Of a stretch of DNA of 64,000 bases, positions 22,901 to 33,263 are shown piece after piece (position 1 is the first letter of the stretch; each line of letters starts with the position of its first letter). The notes below the pieces were generated by a model. It was not told the DNA's origin. It searched no databases and was given only the letters and a program-made list of their open reading frames with translations. The stretch is taken from NCBI GenBank assembly GCA_010093705.1, contig MU006100.1, forward strand, positions 186,001 to 250,000. The letters run 5' to 3'. Both the position numbers and the translations under genes were made by a program. The DNA is from Patellaria atrata CBS 101060. Taxonomy: Eukaryota; Ascomycota; Dothideomycetes; Patellariales; Patellariaceae.

Positions 22901-25240
22901 GAAGGACAGATTTTCCAGAGGCCACTTTACCAACAATCATTGTGAAAGATCCGCTGGGAAGACTGAGGTTAATGTCGGATATAAGGGGCTTCCCCGACTC
23001 GATCTCAAATGAAGCGTTCCTGATCTGGACAACATATGGTCTATGTTGCGGAGCAGGCGATTTGTTCATGTCTTCTAGTTGAATAGATAAATTGCTTGTT
23101 GATCTTTTATCTGAGCTAGTAGGTTCTTTATCTATAATAGGGCCAGCTAGGTACTCTTGGACCCTTTCTAGGGAAGCAAGCCCGTTTTGAAATCGCGGTA
23201 TATGCTGTAGTGTACCAAGTAGTGGTGTTGTGCTGAGCCGTAATGCGGATACCGATGTAAACAACGTAGTGTAGTAGAACCTACCACCGCTGTAAAGCTT
23301 GATGAGAGCGTAGCAGGTAAACGTGGTAAAGACCGTCAGTTGAAAAAGCACGTTTGCTACCAATATGTCAGCACTCGGCTCTACCTTTCATCAGATACTG
23401 GTACCTACACCCTACAAAGACCCAAAGTAGTAACTTTCGGATGTGTCTGGAAACAAGACCGTTTAGTCCTGAAGATCAACCACGTTAGACTACACTGACC
23501 TAGATTTTTCGACCTCATCCTCCCTTAGGTTCGTTAACGTATCCCGGACTGTCTCAACTAGACCCAACATACGGATACCTTTTGTCGCAGCGGTACAATG
23601 TGATATCGTTGTTACCCTTTTTTCCGTAGCAGCCATCCATGCTTCTTGTCGAGGCTTGATTATTTTAGAAACATATAGGCAGACAGCACTCACGGTAAGA
23701 ATCGTAACCAATGCAGCTATGAAAGCGACACCAAGGCGAGTATATAGAATATAGAACCCAAGGCAGGAACTAATGAATACCGCTAGTACTGTTAGTAGTC
23801 TCAAAGCATGGGGGATGGCCTATGCGTACCCCAGAAGTCGTGCATGTACCTCGTAGCATCTACAACTTTTTCCACGTCGACGTTCATGAGTACCGTACTA
23901 ATTGGACGTCACTACACGTAGTTCGGAAAAATAAATGTACTAAGAATTAGAGAATTCGAGATACATACGCAGAGCTCATATGGATCGCACTTGGGTGTGT
24001 CTGTAGCGTTTTGTCATAGATAGTGGAGATAATACATGCACGAAGCTTTGTACTGAATCTAGCGACCGCTTGAGAATGCCATGTGCTCGTAATAGCATAG
24101 AGCGTATAATTAAGTGCAAATGCAGCAACAAGACCATAACCAATATTCTTACTGTACCCTTCGGCCCGCTGAACGAAGGACACCATTGATGCTATAAGAA
24201 ATGGCTGAGCAACTTCGGTTCTTGGAAAGTTAGCGTATTGGCTGCGATGTTGTATGATTCGACTCACCCGATGAACAGAACTCTAGGTAGCACTGGAATT
24301 AACAAATCACGTCCAAGAGTCTTGATAATGACGCCTATCAAGGCGTTTTTGCGGTTCTTGTCCGGTACTGATTTCCAGGCCTTCTGAAATCTCTCTTTCA
24401 TAGCTTCAGAAGTCAAATCTTCATCGATGGAATATAGATCATCTGGAGTGAGAACCTTCCGATAGCCCCTGTATCGGTAAGCAATGAAGTGTACCATGAG
24501 TGAAACAAGATCAAGCTTACTCCTTGAAAAGATCATTCATCCACCAAAAGAATCTCTCAGCAAACAAACCAGTTGTCTCTTCAGGGGCAAGTTTCCGATC
24601 ATTGTCAGCCGCTAAAAGCTGCCTCTTATCTAAGGACTCAAAAAGGAGAAGGATTCCAGTTAAGAATGTATGTACGGAAGCAGATGCGAGAAGGGATGGC
24701 GGAAAAGCCATTAAGAATAGAGTTCGGAGTCGCACAACATCACATATAAGCATAACCAAGAGAAAGAATTGGAGGAGATGACTGGGCCGAACAGCCTTTT
24801 GATGCTCAGCCCGTGAGAGCAGTAGGACGGTAATAGAAGCTAAAAACTCTAAACATGCTGAAGCAATAGACGTATTTGTTCTGTATGAATTGAGTTCACT
24901 CCAGAGAATAAGTAGAAGAACGGAAGAGACTGCATATAAGGTGCTCGCAACCTAACATATGTTAGTTCGACTGTATGGGTCAAAAATTGAAACCTAACAG
25001 GTATACGAGGGTTTTCTGAATATCACTAACAAGTTTGATGAAACCCAGATGAGATCCTTTTGCCACTCTTCTCCTCCTCTTCCGTAATGTTATCAATCGT
25101 AAGGGGCCGAGCAAGAGGAGCAAGCTCTGAGGTAACAACCCGAGCACGCTTTCTTCAAATAGAAGTGTAAAGTCAAATCCATCTCTGCAGTTTCCTGCCC
25201 ATGGTCCAAAGGAACTATCGCTGTGACAAGCTTGGGCCAT
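19941..25240 (-). CDS. ABCC (MRP-type) full ABC transporter
   Basis: Ten exons join in frame to 1484 residues: 25240-25007, 24951-24521, 24468-24268, 24220-23969, 23897-23830, 23782-23500, 23446-23409, 23356-22097, 21724-20287 and 20190-19941. The start MAQACHSDSSFGPWAGNC matches fungal ABCC proteins. An N-terminal membrane region (TMD0-like) is followed by TMD1, NBD1, TMD2 and NBD2. NBD1 has Walker A GKVASGKS (about 645), signature LSGGQ (about 736) and a Walker B ending in DD instead of DE, as is usual for the weak ABCC site. NBD2 has GRTGSGKS (about 1256), LSQGE and VVLDEA with its catalytic Glu. It should export conjugates or toxic compounds across the plasma or vacuolar membrane; the substrate is not readable from sequence. 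The introns are about 47-96 bp except one of 372 bp. Exon 7 is only 38 nt. The 5' sites of introns 1 and 7 are less certain. Confidence 0.9.
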
Positions 25241-25958
25241 GATTTCGATTTCTGCAACCTTGTGAACAATCAAAAGCAACAACGCACGATATTAAAAGAG
25301 AATGTTTATGAACACATTCTCTTGAAATCACTGAAAATGATGTTTGACTTTCAACGTCTGACCATCAAGTGGGGTTGCGTCGATTTAAAAAATTAACGTA
25401 ACTCTTTGCCCCATATCCGCGTATCATCAGGATCCATTTCCGTTCCTGAGACCAGACGCATCGTAAGCATGCTCAAGGAATAGAACTCTAAGAAAAAAGG
25501 AAGGCTAACGATGATCCCTAGCAGAAAATAGCAAGGTGGGGTTTTATTAGCCAGAGATATCAGAACTCAGGATGAGTGGTTAGATCTAAGGTCAACTCCG
25601 AATTCCGACTCCGTGATATCTAAGCCCGATTTAGCCCACCTGCCTATTTGAGCCTTAAGTACTCCGCACACGTGCCAGCGTGTAACGGCCCCAGCTGCGG
25701 TGACCCTTTGCATCAACGTGACGTGTCACACGCGATCTCTCGCGTTCCAAGTACATATTAAACCTCAAGACCGGACGGAAATCGAAACAGCGGATCATTC
25801 AACCCAATTCTCTCCCAACTCTTTCTATTCAAAGCATGACAAGCCCCTATATCAAACATAACTAAGGACTTCAAACTCCTCACTCACTATCGAACAACAC
25901 CACCATCCCATACAAAAAGTCATCAGCCCAGCTCCTCATACAGCATAAACTATACGCA
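25241..25958. promoter_or_regulatory. Divergent promoter between ABC transporter and GFA-like gene
   Basis: About 720 bases separate the two divergent start codons. The stretch near 25660-25745 contains several ACGTG and CACACG strings (for example ACACGTGCC and AACGTGACGTGTC), E-box-like elements that could bind bZIP or bHLH factors. The last ~150 bases before the plus-strand gene are C/A-rich and look like a leader. No gene is seen. Confidence 0.45.
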
Positions 25959-26699
25959 ATGTCCCACCAACCCCAACCCCATCAATCCCCCTCCCATACT
26001 CCCTCCAACCTCCCCCATCCCCCCACCAACCCATCCACCCCACCAACCCGCCGCCCCTACACCGGCTCCTGCCACTGCGGCCAAACCCGCTACCTCCTCT
26101 TCCTGACCCTCCCCCCCTCCATCCTCCCTCCAACCTTCCCCACCTCCCGCACTCACACCGTCCGCATCCGCAAATGTAACTGCAGCACCTGCCACAAGAC
26201 CGGATTCTTCCACGTGCGGGTACCCTGGGCGCCTTCCGATTTCCTCGTTCTCTCTCCCCTCAAAGACAGAGGTCAGTTTGGAGGACTAGATGTAGCGGAG
26301 ATGACGGGAAAGGGCGAGGGTGTGTTGGGGGATTATACCTGTTTTGAGGGAAACCTGCATTGGTTGTTCTGCCACACGTGTGGGGTGAGGTGTTTCCTGT
26401 GGGCTGGGGAGGGGGAGGTGGTGGATGTGCGGGACGCAAGTGTTGATACGGAGACGATTGAGCGGCTGGGAATCGAGGGGACGAAGGTATGGAGGCCGAA
26501 GGAGGAGCAGAAGGATGGCGTTTGGGCGGAGGGGACGGGACGGTGCTATGTTAGCGTTAACGCGCATACATTGGATCAGGGGCAGGAGGGCGTGGATCTC
26601 AGGCGGTGGGTGGATGATGGATGGGTTTGTTATGTGGATAGTTTGGAGGATGAGGGGGAGGAGAGGGTTGGGAAACCGCATGTTTGGGGAACGTATTGA
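25959..26699 (+). CDS. GFA/CENP-V-like zinc protein
   Basis: A single-exon gene of 246 residues. After about 33 residues of Pro/His/Ser-rich low complexity, a GFA-type fold begins. It has a CxC pair in GSCHCGQ (C38, C40), CNCSTC (C73, C75, C78) and FCHTCG (C138, C141), the cysteine set that binds zinc in the glutathione-dependent formaldehyde-activating enzyme (GFA) family. Relatives are mostly annotated as GFA-like or CENP-V-like carbon-sulfur lyases, but the true substrate is seldom known, so I assign only the fold. The first third of the gene is extremely C-rich on the coding strand and the last third G-rich, a strong internal base skew. It converges on the rhodanese gene with 80 bases between the stops. 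The first ATG after the leader is used as the start. Confidence 0.8.
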   Translation: MSHQPQPHQSPSHTPSNLPHPPTNPSTPPTRRPYTGSCHCGQTRYLLFLTLPPSILPPTFPTSRTHTVRIRKCNCSTCHKTGFFHVRVPWAPSDFLVLSPLKDRGQFGGLDVAEMTGKGEGVLGDYTCFEGNLHWLFCHTCGVRCFLWAGEGEVVDVRDASVDTETIERLGIEGTKVWRPKEEQKDGVWAEGTGRCYVSVNAHTLDQGQEGVDLRRWVDDGWVCYVDSLEDEGEERVGKPHVWGTY

Positions 26700-26779
26700 G
26701 AATTATGTTATGGTTATGTGATCATACTTGGTCAAATTTGGCTTTTTGGGGTATTGATTTATAGGATTTATCACATATC

Positions 26780-27517
26780 TCATGAATTTCCTCCCTCTAT
26801 TTCCCCACCCTTCCTTTGCCAATCTAACCAACTACCCCTATATTCCCCAACCTTCTGATATCCTGCCCGCAACGCCAACTGCGCCGCTGCAGAACTCCTC
26901 ACGCCAGCTTTACAATAAAACACAATCTCCTGCTCCGCCCTCGGTTTCGGAAACCCAAACTGGGCTTCGAACTCTTCCGCAGGCAGAAAGATGGCATCCG
27001 GATGCGTTTGCAAAGGCAGGTTGTGCGCAGTTGGGATCCTCCCCTGCTCAAGCTCATGAGGTTCGCGTACGTCTGTCCAATAAAAGCAAAATAGGTCAGC
27101 TATGACTTGCCCTCACTTCTGAAATTACGATGGATTGATTTGTGAGAAAGCAGACGCAACACATACCAACAAGCACCCTCTCCTTCCCCTCCCCGCCTTC
27201 CTCTACAATCCCGCTAATCTATCCATATTAGCCCAACCTTCACAACCTTCACACCAACCCGTCATACTCACCTCCTCGAAATCATAAACCTTACTCCCTG
27301 TCGGGGGTGCCGAATGCCATCTCACCTGCCCCTGTCCTACCGCTCCTGCCCTCCTAATCCAACCCTGGTTTCTGATCCCAGCTCTTGCATCAATGGCTCC
27401 CGGAACAGTGTGTATCGTTCCCTTGCATATTGATATGGATCGTGCTACGGATCGCGGAAACGAAGAGAGGGGTGTAGTGGGGAGGGAGAACCGGGGGACG
27501 AGGCGTGATGGTGGCAT
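26780..27517 (-). CDS. Mitochondrial single-domain rhodanese (thiosulfate sulfurtransferase)
   Basis: Exons 27517-27272, 27218-27167 and 27072-26780 join in frame to 196 residues; the introns are 53 and 94 bp. The first ~70 residues are rich in Arg, Ser and Pro with almost no acidic residues, a typical mitochondrial presequence. The rhodanese domain runs from about 76, with VDVREPHEL near 101 and the active loop YCKAGVRS, whose cysteine is about residue 153. The family moves a sulfane sulfur from thiosulfate or a persulfide to an acceptor, and relatives (yeast RDL1/RDL2) act in mitochondrial sulfur metabolism. Exon 2 is just 52 nt. The gene is convergent with the GFA-like gene. The start is the first ATG of the frame that gives the presequence. 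Confidence 0.87.
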
Positions 27518-28252
27518 AGTTCGGATAGGAAGGATGGCTTTTACTGTGGTTGAGGACTGTGGGATGAAATTTGGGAGATTGGTGTTAGAAATGGAATGGA
27601 TCCGATGATGCTATTGATCGAGTTTCGGCTGGGAGCTTTGGCGGAAAAATTAGCTATGACGGATATAGTCACGTGATCGGTACGTTTCTCTTATTGATAA
27701 ATTGATTTTCGCATTTCTCTTGTATCATATTGTTTGTTAGAATATATATAGTTTTGTAGTGTATAGTTGGTACTTATCGGTTGCTGTACGGTACGCTTTC
27801 GACATTCTGCCCCGGTGGACACTCAAATCAACAGCTTTATACGTCTAGCTCAGTGTGTAAAGTCAAGCCAGAGATCACTTTTAGGGCAGTTTCACAGTAA
27901 CCTAGGAGGGCCACAGCAAGGGAAAGCATAATAACGGCGATAGCTTGACAGAGCTCAGTTGAGAAAATATGCTAGCCCCTATCTCTTGCCATCCACCCTT
28001 CCATTTACCTATAGACGAGCAGTGAGATCAACCCAATTAATAAGACAAAATGCTCCGACACAAATATCCATCTCCCAATCCGCAGTAATCCATCCAAAAC
28101 CTCCACCGGTCAAGTTTCTTAGAACCAGACAATTACGCCATCCCTATTTGCCACTCCAATATTACCGATTTTGAAAAGAGTCGATACAATCTAATGCCGA
28201 TATATGGGTGAAGTTCTGAAAATATGAACACTGGTCTCGAAATATCAATCGT
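27518..28252. other. Intergenic upstream of the rhodanese gene
   Basis: About 735 bases between two minus-strand genes. It should hold the rhodanese promoter, including a CACGTGAT E-box at about 27672, and the 3' flank of the UIM-protein gene. A short plus-strand frame at 27959-28174 has no recognisable content. Nothing else is supported. Confidence 0.45.
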
Positions 28253-29692
28253 TTATACAGTCCCGATACCGTTGATCCCGTCTTGACTGCCCTCTTCACT
28301 CCCAATGTCTGTCCAACTACCAGGGGTGCTGATACCCGTTCGTCGTCCCTCTGAGCGTTGAGCATCGCTTCTCGAAATCTCGGAAAACTCGCTCATACCA
28401 GCATCGCTTAGTGTCTCCGACCGGTCATCTGGTTCGTAGTTGATACCGTCTGGTCTCAGTGTGTTATTCATCCTTTGCGAAACGTGGGTAGGGTCAAGCT
28501 CGTAGTAATAGTCTCCTGAAACGGATGGAGGGGCAGAGTTATTGACACTGTTTGGGAAAGATGAGAGAACTCCAATGTCATCAGCATTCGAGCCGGCGAG
28601 AGAAGCGGAAGTCGAGAAACCATCACTCGTTGGAGTTAGAGCACCAGTAGGTGACCCGGTGGGTGTGGGGACATCATCCCACACATCGTCGCGAGCCCAC
28701 GCGGATGCAGTGTTATCATTGATCTCTAATTGTCCAAGCTCGGGAGTATGCGAATTAATAGAGGCTAATGAGTGAAAAGATCCAGTTATGGAAGGCGAAG
28801 CATATAACTCCTGTTCATCTCTTAAAGCTTGCTCTTCTCCTCGAGTCTCAGATGGAGAGACAGATACGTGGGAGCTATCTATGCTTTCGACATCCGATGC
28901 ATCATTGTCAGAGACATCTATTAGGCAGTTGACATGTTCTTCCTCAGCTTCCGCTTGACGAGCAATCTCCTGTCGCAAGCGTTCTTCTTCCCAAGACATG
29001 CGAAGGGCAAGTGCCAAGTCGGGATCATTCGCTGCATCTGCACCTTCAAAAGGAGAGGGAGCGAGATCGGCTGGAAGAGTACTACTATGGCTCATGTGAC
29101 TGTTGGAAAGTTCATCTTGCTCAGGTCTGATCATTTCGTTGTCCTCATCCGAGATCTCAGCTTCATCACCAAATGGATTGGCAAAAGATGCACCACGAGC
29201 AAAACCCCTTGAACCCCTAGTACTGCGACGATGAAGAACTGTTCTTGAGAGACGTTCTGACATTTCTACGCCAGTCGTCCGCAATTTACCGTCAGGGGCA
29301 ACGATATCGTCAAAACTCTTGCTTTTATCTGCGCGGCTAAGGAGGGCAGGTTTTTCTCTTTTTTCGAGCTCTTCTTGACCTATGCGAGAAAGTACATCGA
29401 GATCAACAGCTATACCTTCCTCTCTAGCCTGACGAATTATCTCGGCCCTGTTTCTCTGCACTATCTCTTCGCGTCTCTTCCTCCGTTCTTCTGCAGCTTG
29501 GGCCGAGTTGGGGTCGGATTCGGAACGAGAACCGGGTTGTATATCATCACCAAGTGAGTGTAATGCAAGGGCTATTTTGCGGCGGGAAGAGTCGACCCAT
29601 GCTCGAAACTGAGGTGATTCATATAGGGCGATGCCGGCTACCAGGATGATATTGGCGGCGATTATGACGCCTAGTGGGGGTAGGGTTAGCAT
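28253..29692 (-). CDS. Membrane-anchored protein with ubiquitin-interacting motif
   Basis: A single-exon gene of 479 residues. Residues about 6-24 are a clear hydrophobic segment (PLGVIIAANIILVAGIAL) with no cleavage-like site, so it is probably an N-terminal anchor with the rest in the cytosol. Residues 60-120 are charged, helical and Arg/Glu-rich. Around 223-242 the string DPDLALALRMSWEEERLRQE fits the UIM consensus (acidic lead, ALxxS core, trailing acidic/basic residues). The remaining half is Ser/Asp-rich and probably disordered. A membrane-tethered ubiquitin reader would suit ER or mitochondrial quality control or endocytic sorting, but this is inference. I do not recognise a named family. 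The start is the only ATG before the hydrophobic segment. No intron is evident. Confidence 0.75.
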   Translation of the reverse strand: MLTLPPLGVIIAANIILVAGIALYESPQFRAWVDSSRRKIALALHSLGDDIQPGSRSESDPNSAQAAEERRKRREEIVQRNRAEIIRQAREEGIAVDLDVLSRIGQEELEKREKPALLSRADKSKSFDDIVAPDGKLRTTGVEMSERLSRTVLHRRSTRGSRGFARGASFANPFGDEAEISDEDNEMIRPEQDELSNSHMSHSSTLPADLAPSPFEGADAANDPDLALALRMSWEEERLRQEIARQAEAEEEHVNCLIDVSDNDASDVESIDSSHVSVSPSETRGEEQALRDEQELYASPSITGSFHSLASINSHTPELGQLEINDNTASAWARDDVWDDVPTPTGSPTGALTPTSDGFSTSASLAGSNADDIGVLSSFPNSVNNSAPPSVSGDYYYELDPTHVSQRMNNTLRPDGINYEPDDRSETLSDAGMSEFSEISRSDAQRSEGRRTGISTPGSWTDIGSEEGSQDGINGIGTV

Positions 29693-30386
29693 AATTCACA
29701 ACAGAAAGCTAGATGGGAAATTTGGAATACATGAAAGCATAGAAACGATGCCAATAGGATACAAGTGATGTAGTGGACTTTCGTTCGTCCGTTGCACCGC
29801 ATTGTGTAAGAAGGGTAGCCTGGGTGGACAGAGCTTCGGGGAAAAGAAGACGCATGTTCGTACCTTTTGCAAGAGGGGTAGGCATCCTTGAGATATACAC
29901 CTGTTAGCTCTCTCGAACTGTGAGCAGAAAATGGGCTCAAGATACTGTGGTCTTGATTTTTTGAATGTTGTTGCCTCGAGGAGAGTACGCAAGATGAAGG
30001 AAGAGTTACGTAGACCGTAGGTTGATGTACTAGACGGCGGAAAGATTGCCCCGGAGGGGGGAGAACGGGCCACTTTGCCACTGTGGCTAAAGCTCGAAAC
30101 TCAGCCATAAATGAGGGGGAAATCGACCCAATCATTATTGGTCCATATCAGCGCATATTAGAACATGAGAAAAGGATATAAAACTGTAGTATCAGATCAA
30201 TATTATACGTTGATCAAAATAAGACGGATGGTAGATAACCGAATCTGTTGCTAAACTTAGAGAATATATAGTGTTTCTAGATAGAAATAGTATACAGTAT
30301 TGCTGAAATGGAATCACTACACAATGTTCCTGTATTAATACATAGTACTCCTATTTCACAGCATCACACCCGCCCAAAGACTGTCA
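29693..30386. other. Intergenic upstream of the UIM-protein gene
   Basis: About 690 bases. Pyrimidine-rich leader-like sequence on the minus strand lies just upstream of the UIM gene, followed by an AT-rich part (30140-30360) that is probably the 3' flank of the GH16 gene. Minus-strand frames at 29686-30135 overlap each other and the UIM gene start and show no domain. Confidence 0.45.
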
Positions 30387-32165
30387 CTAGTGGCCCACGT
30401 GTCGTACGCGGTGGGCGTGGGTCGGTCGTGAAGTACAGGATGTAGAAGAGCTGCTAAATGATGTGGAAGAACTACTAAGCGTCGTAGAAGAACTACTGAG
30501 TGATGAAGATGAGCTACTGAGCACTAAGAGGTTGAGACGGAGTGGTGCAGTCGATGTTGGTCGCCTTATGGATGTAGATGTTGTCCTCCGCGTTGTAGTA
30601 ACGGGCCGTTGAGTTGTAGTGGTTCGTCGTGTCGTGGTGCTTGACCGTCGGGCCGTGGTGGTCGGCTGTTGCCTCGTAGTGCTCCGTCGAGTGGCGGTAC
30701 TTAACTGTCGGGCCGCGGTGGCCGGCCGTTGTGTTGTCGTACTCCGTCGAGTGGTGCTGCTTGACCGTCGGGTCGTGGTACTCGGCCGTTGTGTCGTAGT
30801 GCTCCGTCGAGTGGTGGTACTCGGTCGTTGTGTCGTGGTGCTCTGTCGAGTGGTGGTACTTAACTGTCGGGCCGTGGTGGTCGGCCGTTGCGTTGTCGTA
30901 CTCCGTCGAGTGGTGCTGGTTGACCGTCGGGTCGTGGTACTCGGCCGTTGCGTCGTCGTGCTTCGTCGGGTCGTGGTACTTGTAGCCGAACGAGACGTGG
31001 TCGTTGTGCGAGACGTAGTGGTAGACCTTGAAGTCGTCGTACTGCTCGTCCGAGTGGAAGATGAAGCGGGACCCTGCTTGTAGACCTTGACTGAATTGAT
31101 CAACCAGAATGTATCAGTAAAGGCCCTAGGATTGTTGGCAACATAGCGAACGCAAGAAGCCCATGAATCCCCGGGTACAATATTTGGGCACCCGGCTCCG
31201 ACAAAATCTGGTCCAGCCCAAGTACCACAGAAATTGGTATTAAAGACAAGTTTGTTCTCCTTGAACTCCTGGTTGATATCGCATGAGCCTCTACTGGCTG
31301 GTTGGAAATTCGAAAGGGGTGTGCCCCAGTTTGATGGGTTGGGTCTTCCAGCGGTGATATCGGCTGGAATTCTGGCACGAGGGAAGTTCCAAATTTTGAT
31401 AGAGGTCGCTGTCCACTCCATAGCGTACACGCCGCCACTAACACTGTTGAAACTATCTCCGTAGGTTCCTGGCCTATTGTCGTTAACAGCACAGCCGTCA
31501 AAACCACTTGATACCTGATATCCATTAGAAATCAACCCAATCTTCATGTCATTCTAGTACCTTTACGTACCGCGCAGTTATTCTTGACTAAAGAACCCTG
31601 CATACCAGAGCTCCCGACGGTGCATTGACCCTCGGTATGCAGAACCATGTGATTGCTCGATTGAGTATTTACGCCCTCGATGATGTCTATTTCACCTTTG
31701 CTGGGCCAAGGGTCTCCATAACTCCAAAACGCGGGCCATGTACCACAGTCGCTACCAGGCATGTGCACAATATCCGCGATAAAGAGACCTTGAGTCCATC
31801 TCTTACGGCTTTCGATTCTAACGCTTGGTCGTCCAGTGTCACCCTCCAAGGGGTATACGTTGGTTGTGTCTACTCCCATATAGGCAGCTCCGTTTCGAAA
31901 ACCGATTAGTCCTAGAGTGGCCGCATCACTCCTAGACTTGTATCTTGTTCATCGTTAATAAACGCTTCCCAAGAAGTAAAGAGAATTCTCACTTTACGAA
32001 TCCTTGAGTTGGATCGGTATCCGTAAAAAAGTCAAAGTTATTAAAGAACGTTGAACCCTGGAAATTGTCTGTAAGAGAGTAGACTGTATTCTGAGCTACG
32101 ATAGGACTAAAGAGAGACGCAAAAACGAAGGAGCCAAAGCTCAAAAAGAGTGATGAGGAAGGCAT
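30387..32165 (-). CDS. Secreted GH16 endo-beta-glucanase with Ser/Thr/Arg repeat tail
   Basis: Exons 32165-31993, 31943-31571 and 31514-30387 join in frame to 557 residues; the introns are 49 and 56 bp. A signal peptide occupies about 1-24 (MPSSSLFLSFGSFVFASLFS). The GH16 domain follows to about residue 345. Its catalytic motif GEIDIIEGV has Glu at about 142 and 147 (nucleophile and acid/base) and Asp at 144, and is preceded by WPAFWSYG. This matches fungal endo-1,3(4)-beta-glucanases that cut laminarin or mixed-linkage glucan. The tail from about residue 350 is a Ser/Thr/Arg repeat, then a Ser-rich stretch that ends in TSRPTHAHRVRHVGH. It resembles an O-glycosylated wall-spanning stalk, but I see no hydrophobic GPI signal. 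The start was moved to this ATG because it begins the signal peptide. Confidence 0.9.
30573..30974 (-). repeat. Nested coding minisatellite in the GH16 tail
   Basis: The coding strand repeats a 13-residue unit like RRSTTTQRPSTTT (39 bp), interleaved with a 7-residue spacer (RRSTSTT) and a 20-residue variant ending in ARQLSTTT. These combine into a higher-order unit of about 53 residues (159 bp), present about twice in tandem with small changes, flanked by partial units. Reading frame is kept throughout. Such arrays vary in length between strains by slippage and recombination. Confidence 0.85.
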
Positions 32166-33263
32166 CCTGAAAATGAATGACTGAAAAAGCACGAAAACAA
32201 AAGAGTGAATGAGGTCAGAGAGACGTGAAAGCCATCACAACGGACTGGAAGACGAAAGACTTTTAAGAAAACCTCCTGATATTATAACTAGTCATACGGA
32301 GGAATAACATTGAAGGTACCGCGAATCAACATTTCATAGCCTTGGGACGATAACTTTTCGCACTTGTTTGGGGGGAAGCCATCGTGGGTTTGGTGTGTCA
32401 TATCAGACGAGTGTACCGAATAGTAGATCTCCCGACGCGCCTTAACGCTTTCGATTTCTTTGCTAAACCTGTTGCTGTTAAAAGCAAGTCCAAGCTAAAG
32501 AAGCTATAACCAGCGTCAGTTTAGTGTTTTGAAGGTGGCTTTTGTTCTCAAGCCGGGAAACGGCACATGTCCGTCAAATATTCCCAAATCAAGCCAAACG
32601 AATGCCGTCCACGTTTTCTCGTTGACGTGGCGCTATTTATGGCTGGCTGTGCAGTGAAATTCACAAGGCTAAAGAGAGGATGGGCGCGTCGATGGTGAAA
32701 TTGAGGTGCATTCTTCTGGAGCCCCAAAGCTGGGTTTGGCTTGGCAGGGGTAGGATCATTAGCCTCGACACCGACGGACGCAAAGGAGATCGGTAAATCC
32801 CAATTCCTCACCATACCTTATCGAATAATCGGATTCCCCGCTGTGCTGTCTTCACGTCATACAAGGTTATCGGTATACATAATATCTATCACTATTGTAA
32901 CATTCAGGACATTCCCAGTAACAATCTAGACTCAATGTAAGTATAAAGCACTTGATATTTAACTGTCTTTTTTAAGACTCGTTACTACTGAATGGAATAT
33001 GACATCCCACCTGGCCCACCCTTCTTCGCGGAACTCAGTCTCAATGCATTTCGCTGCATGCTATAAACTCAGACGAGCGGGGAAAACCCAAAGCAAAAGA
33101 ATTCCGTCATACCCATGACGGAGACCGCCTAAGCGAATACAGGAAGAACTAAATAGGCAATTGGGCATAATCAACGCCTGATACTCCCTAATTCCCCTAA
33201 CCGTCATACGCATGTATTATCTATCTCAATAGCTTGATAGCCGATAATACTACCGTCCCCAGT
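32166..33263. other. Intergenic between GH16 gene and cullin
   Basis: About 1.1 kb between the GH16 start and the cullin stop. The GH16 promoter must lie in the first part. I see no gene; a minus-strand frame at 32548-32814 and a plus-strand one at 32741-32929 have no domain resemblance. Confidence 0.45.

Noticed and set aside
29686-30135. Minus-strand frames upstream of the UIM-protein gene
   Set aside because: They overlap the UIM gene start, lie in leader-like pyrimidine-rich DNA, overlap each other in different frames and have no recognisable content.
30619-31083. Plus-strand open frame of 154 codons rich in Val and Arg
   Set aside because: It is the antisense of the GH16 Thr/Arg repeat. 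The repeat's codon pattern keeps the opposite frame open, and there is no domain or promoter.
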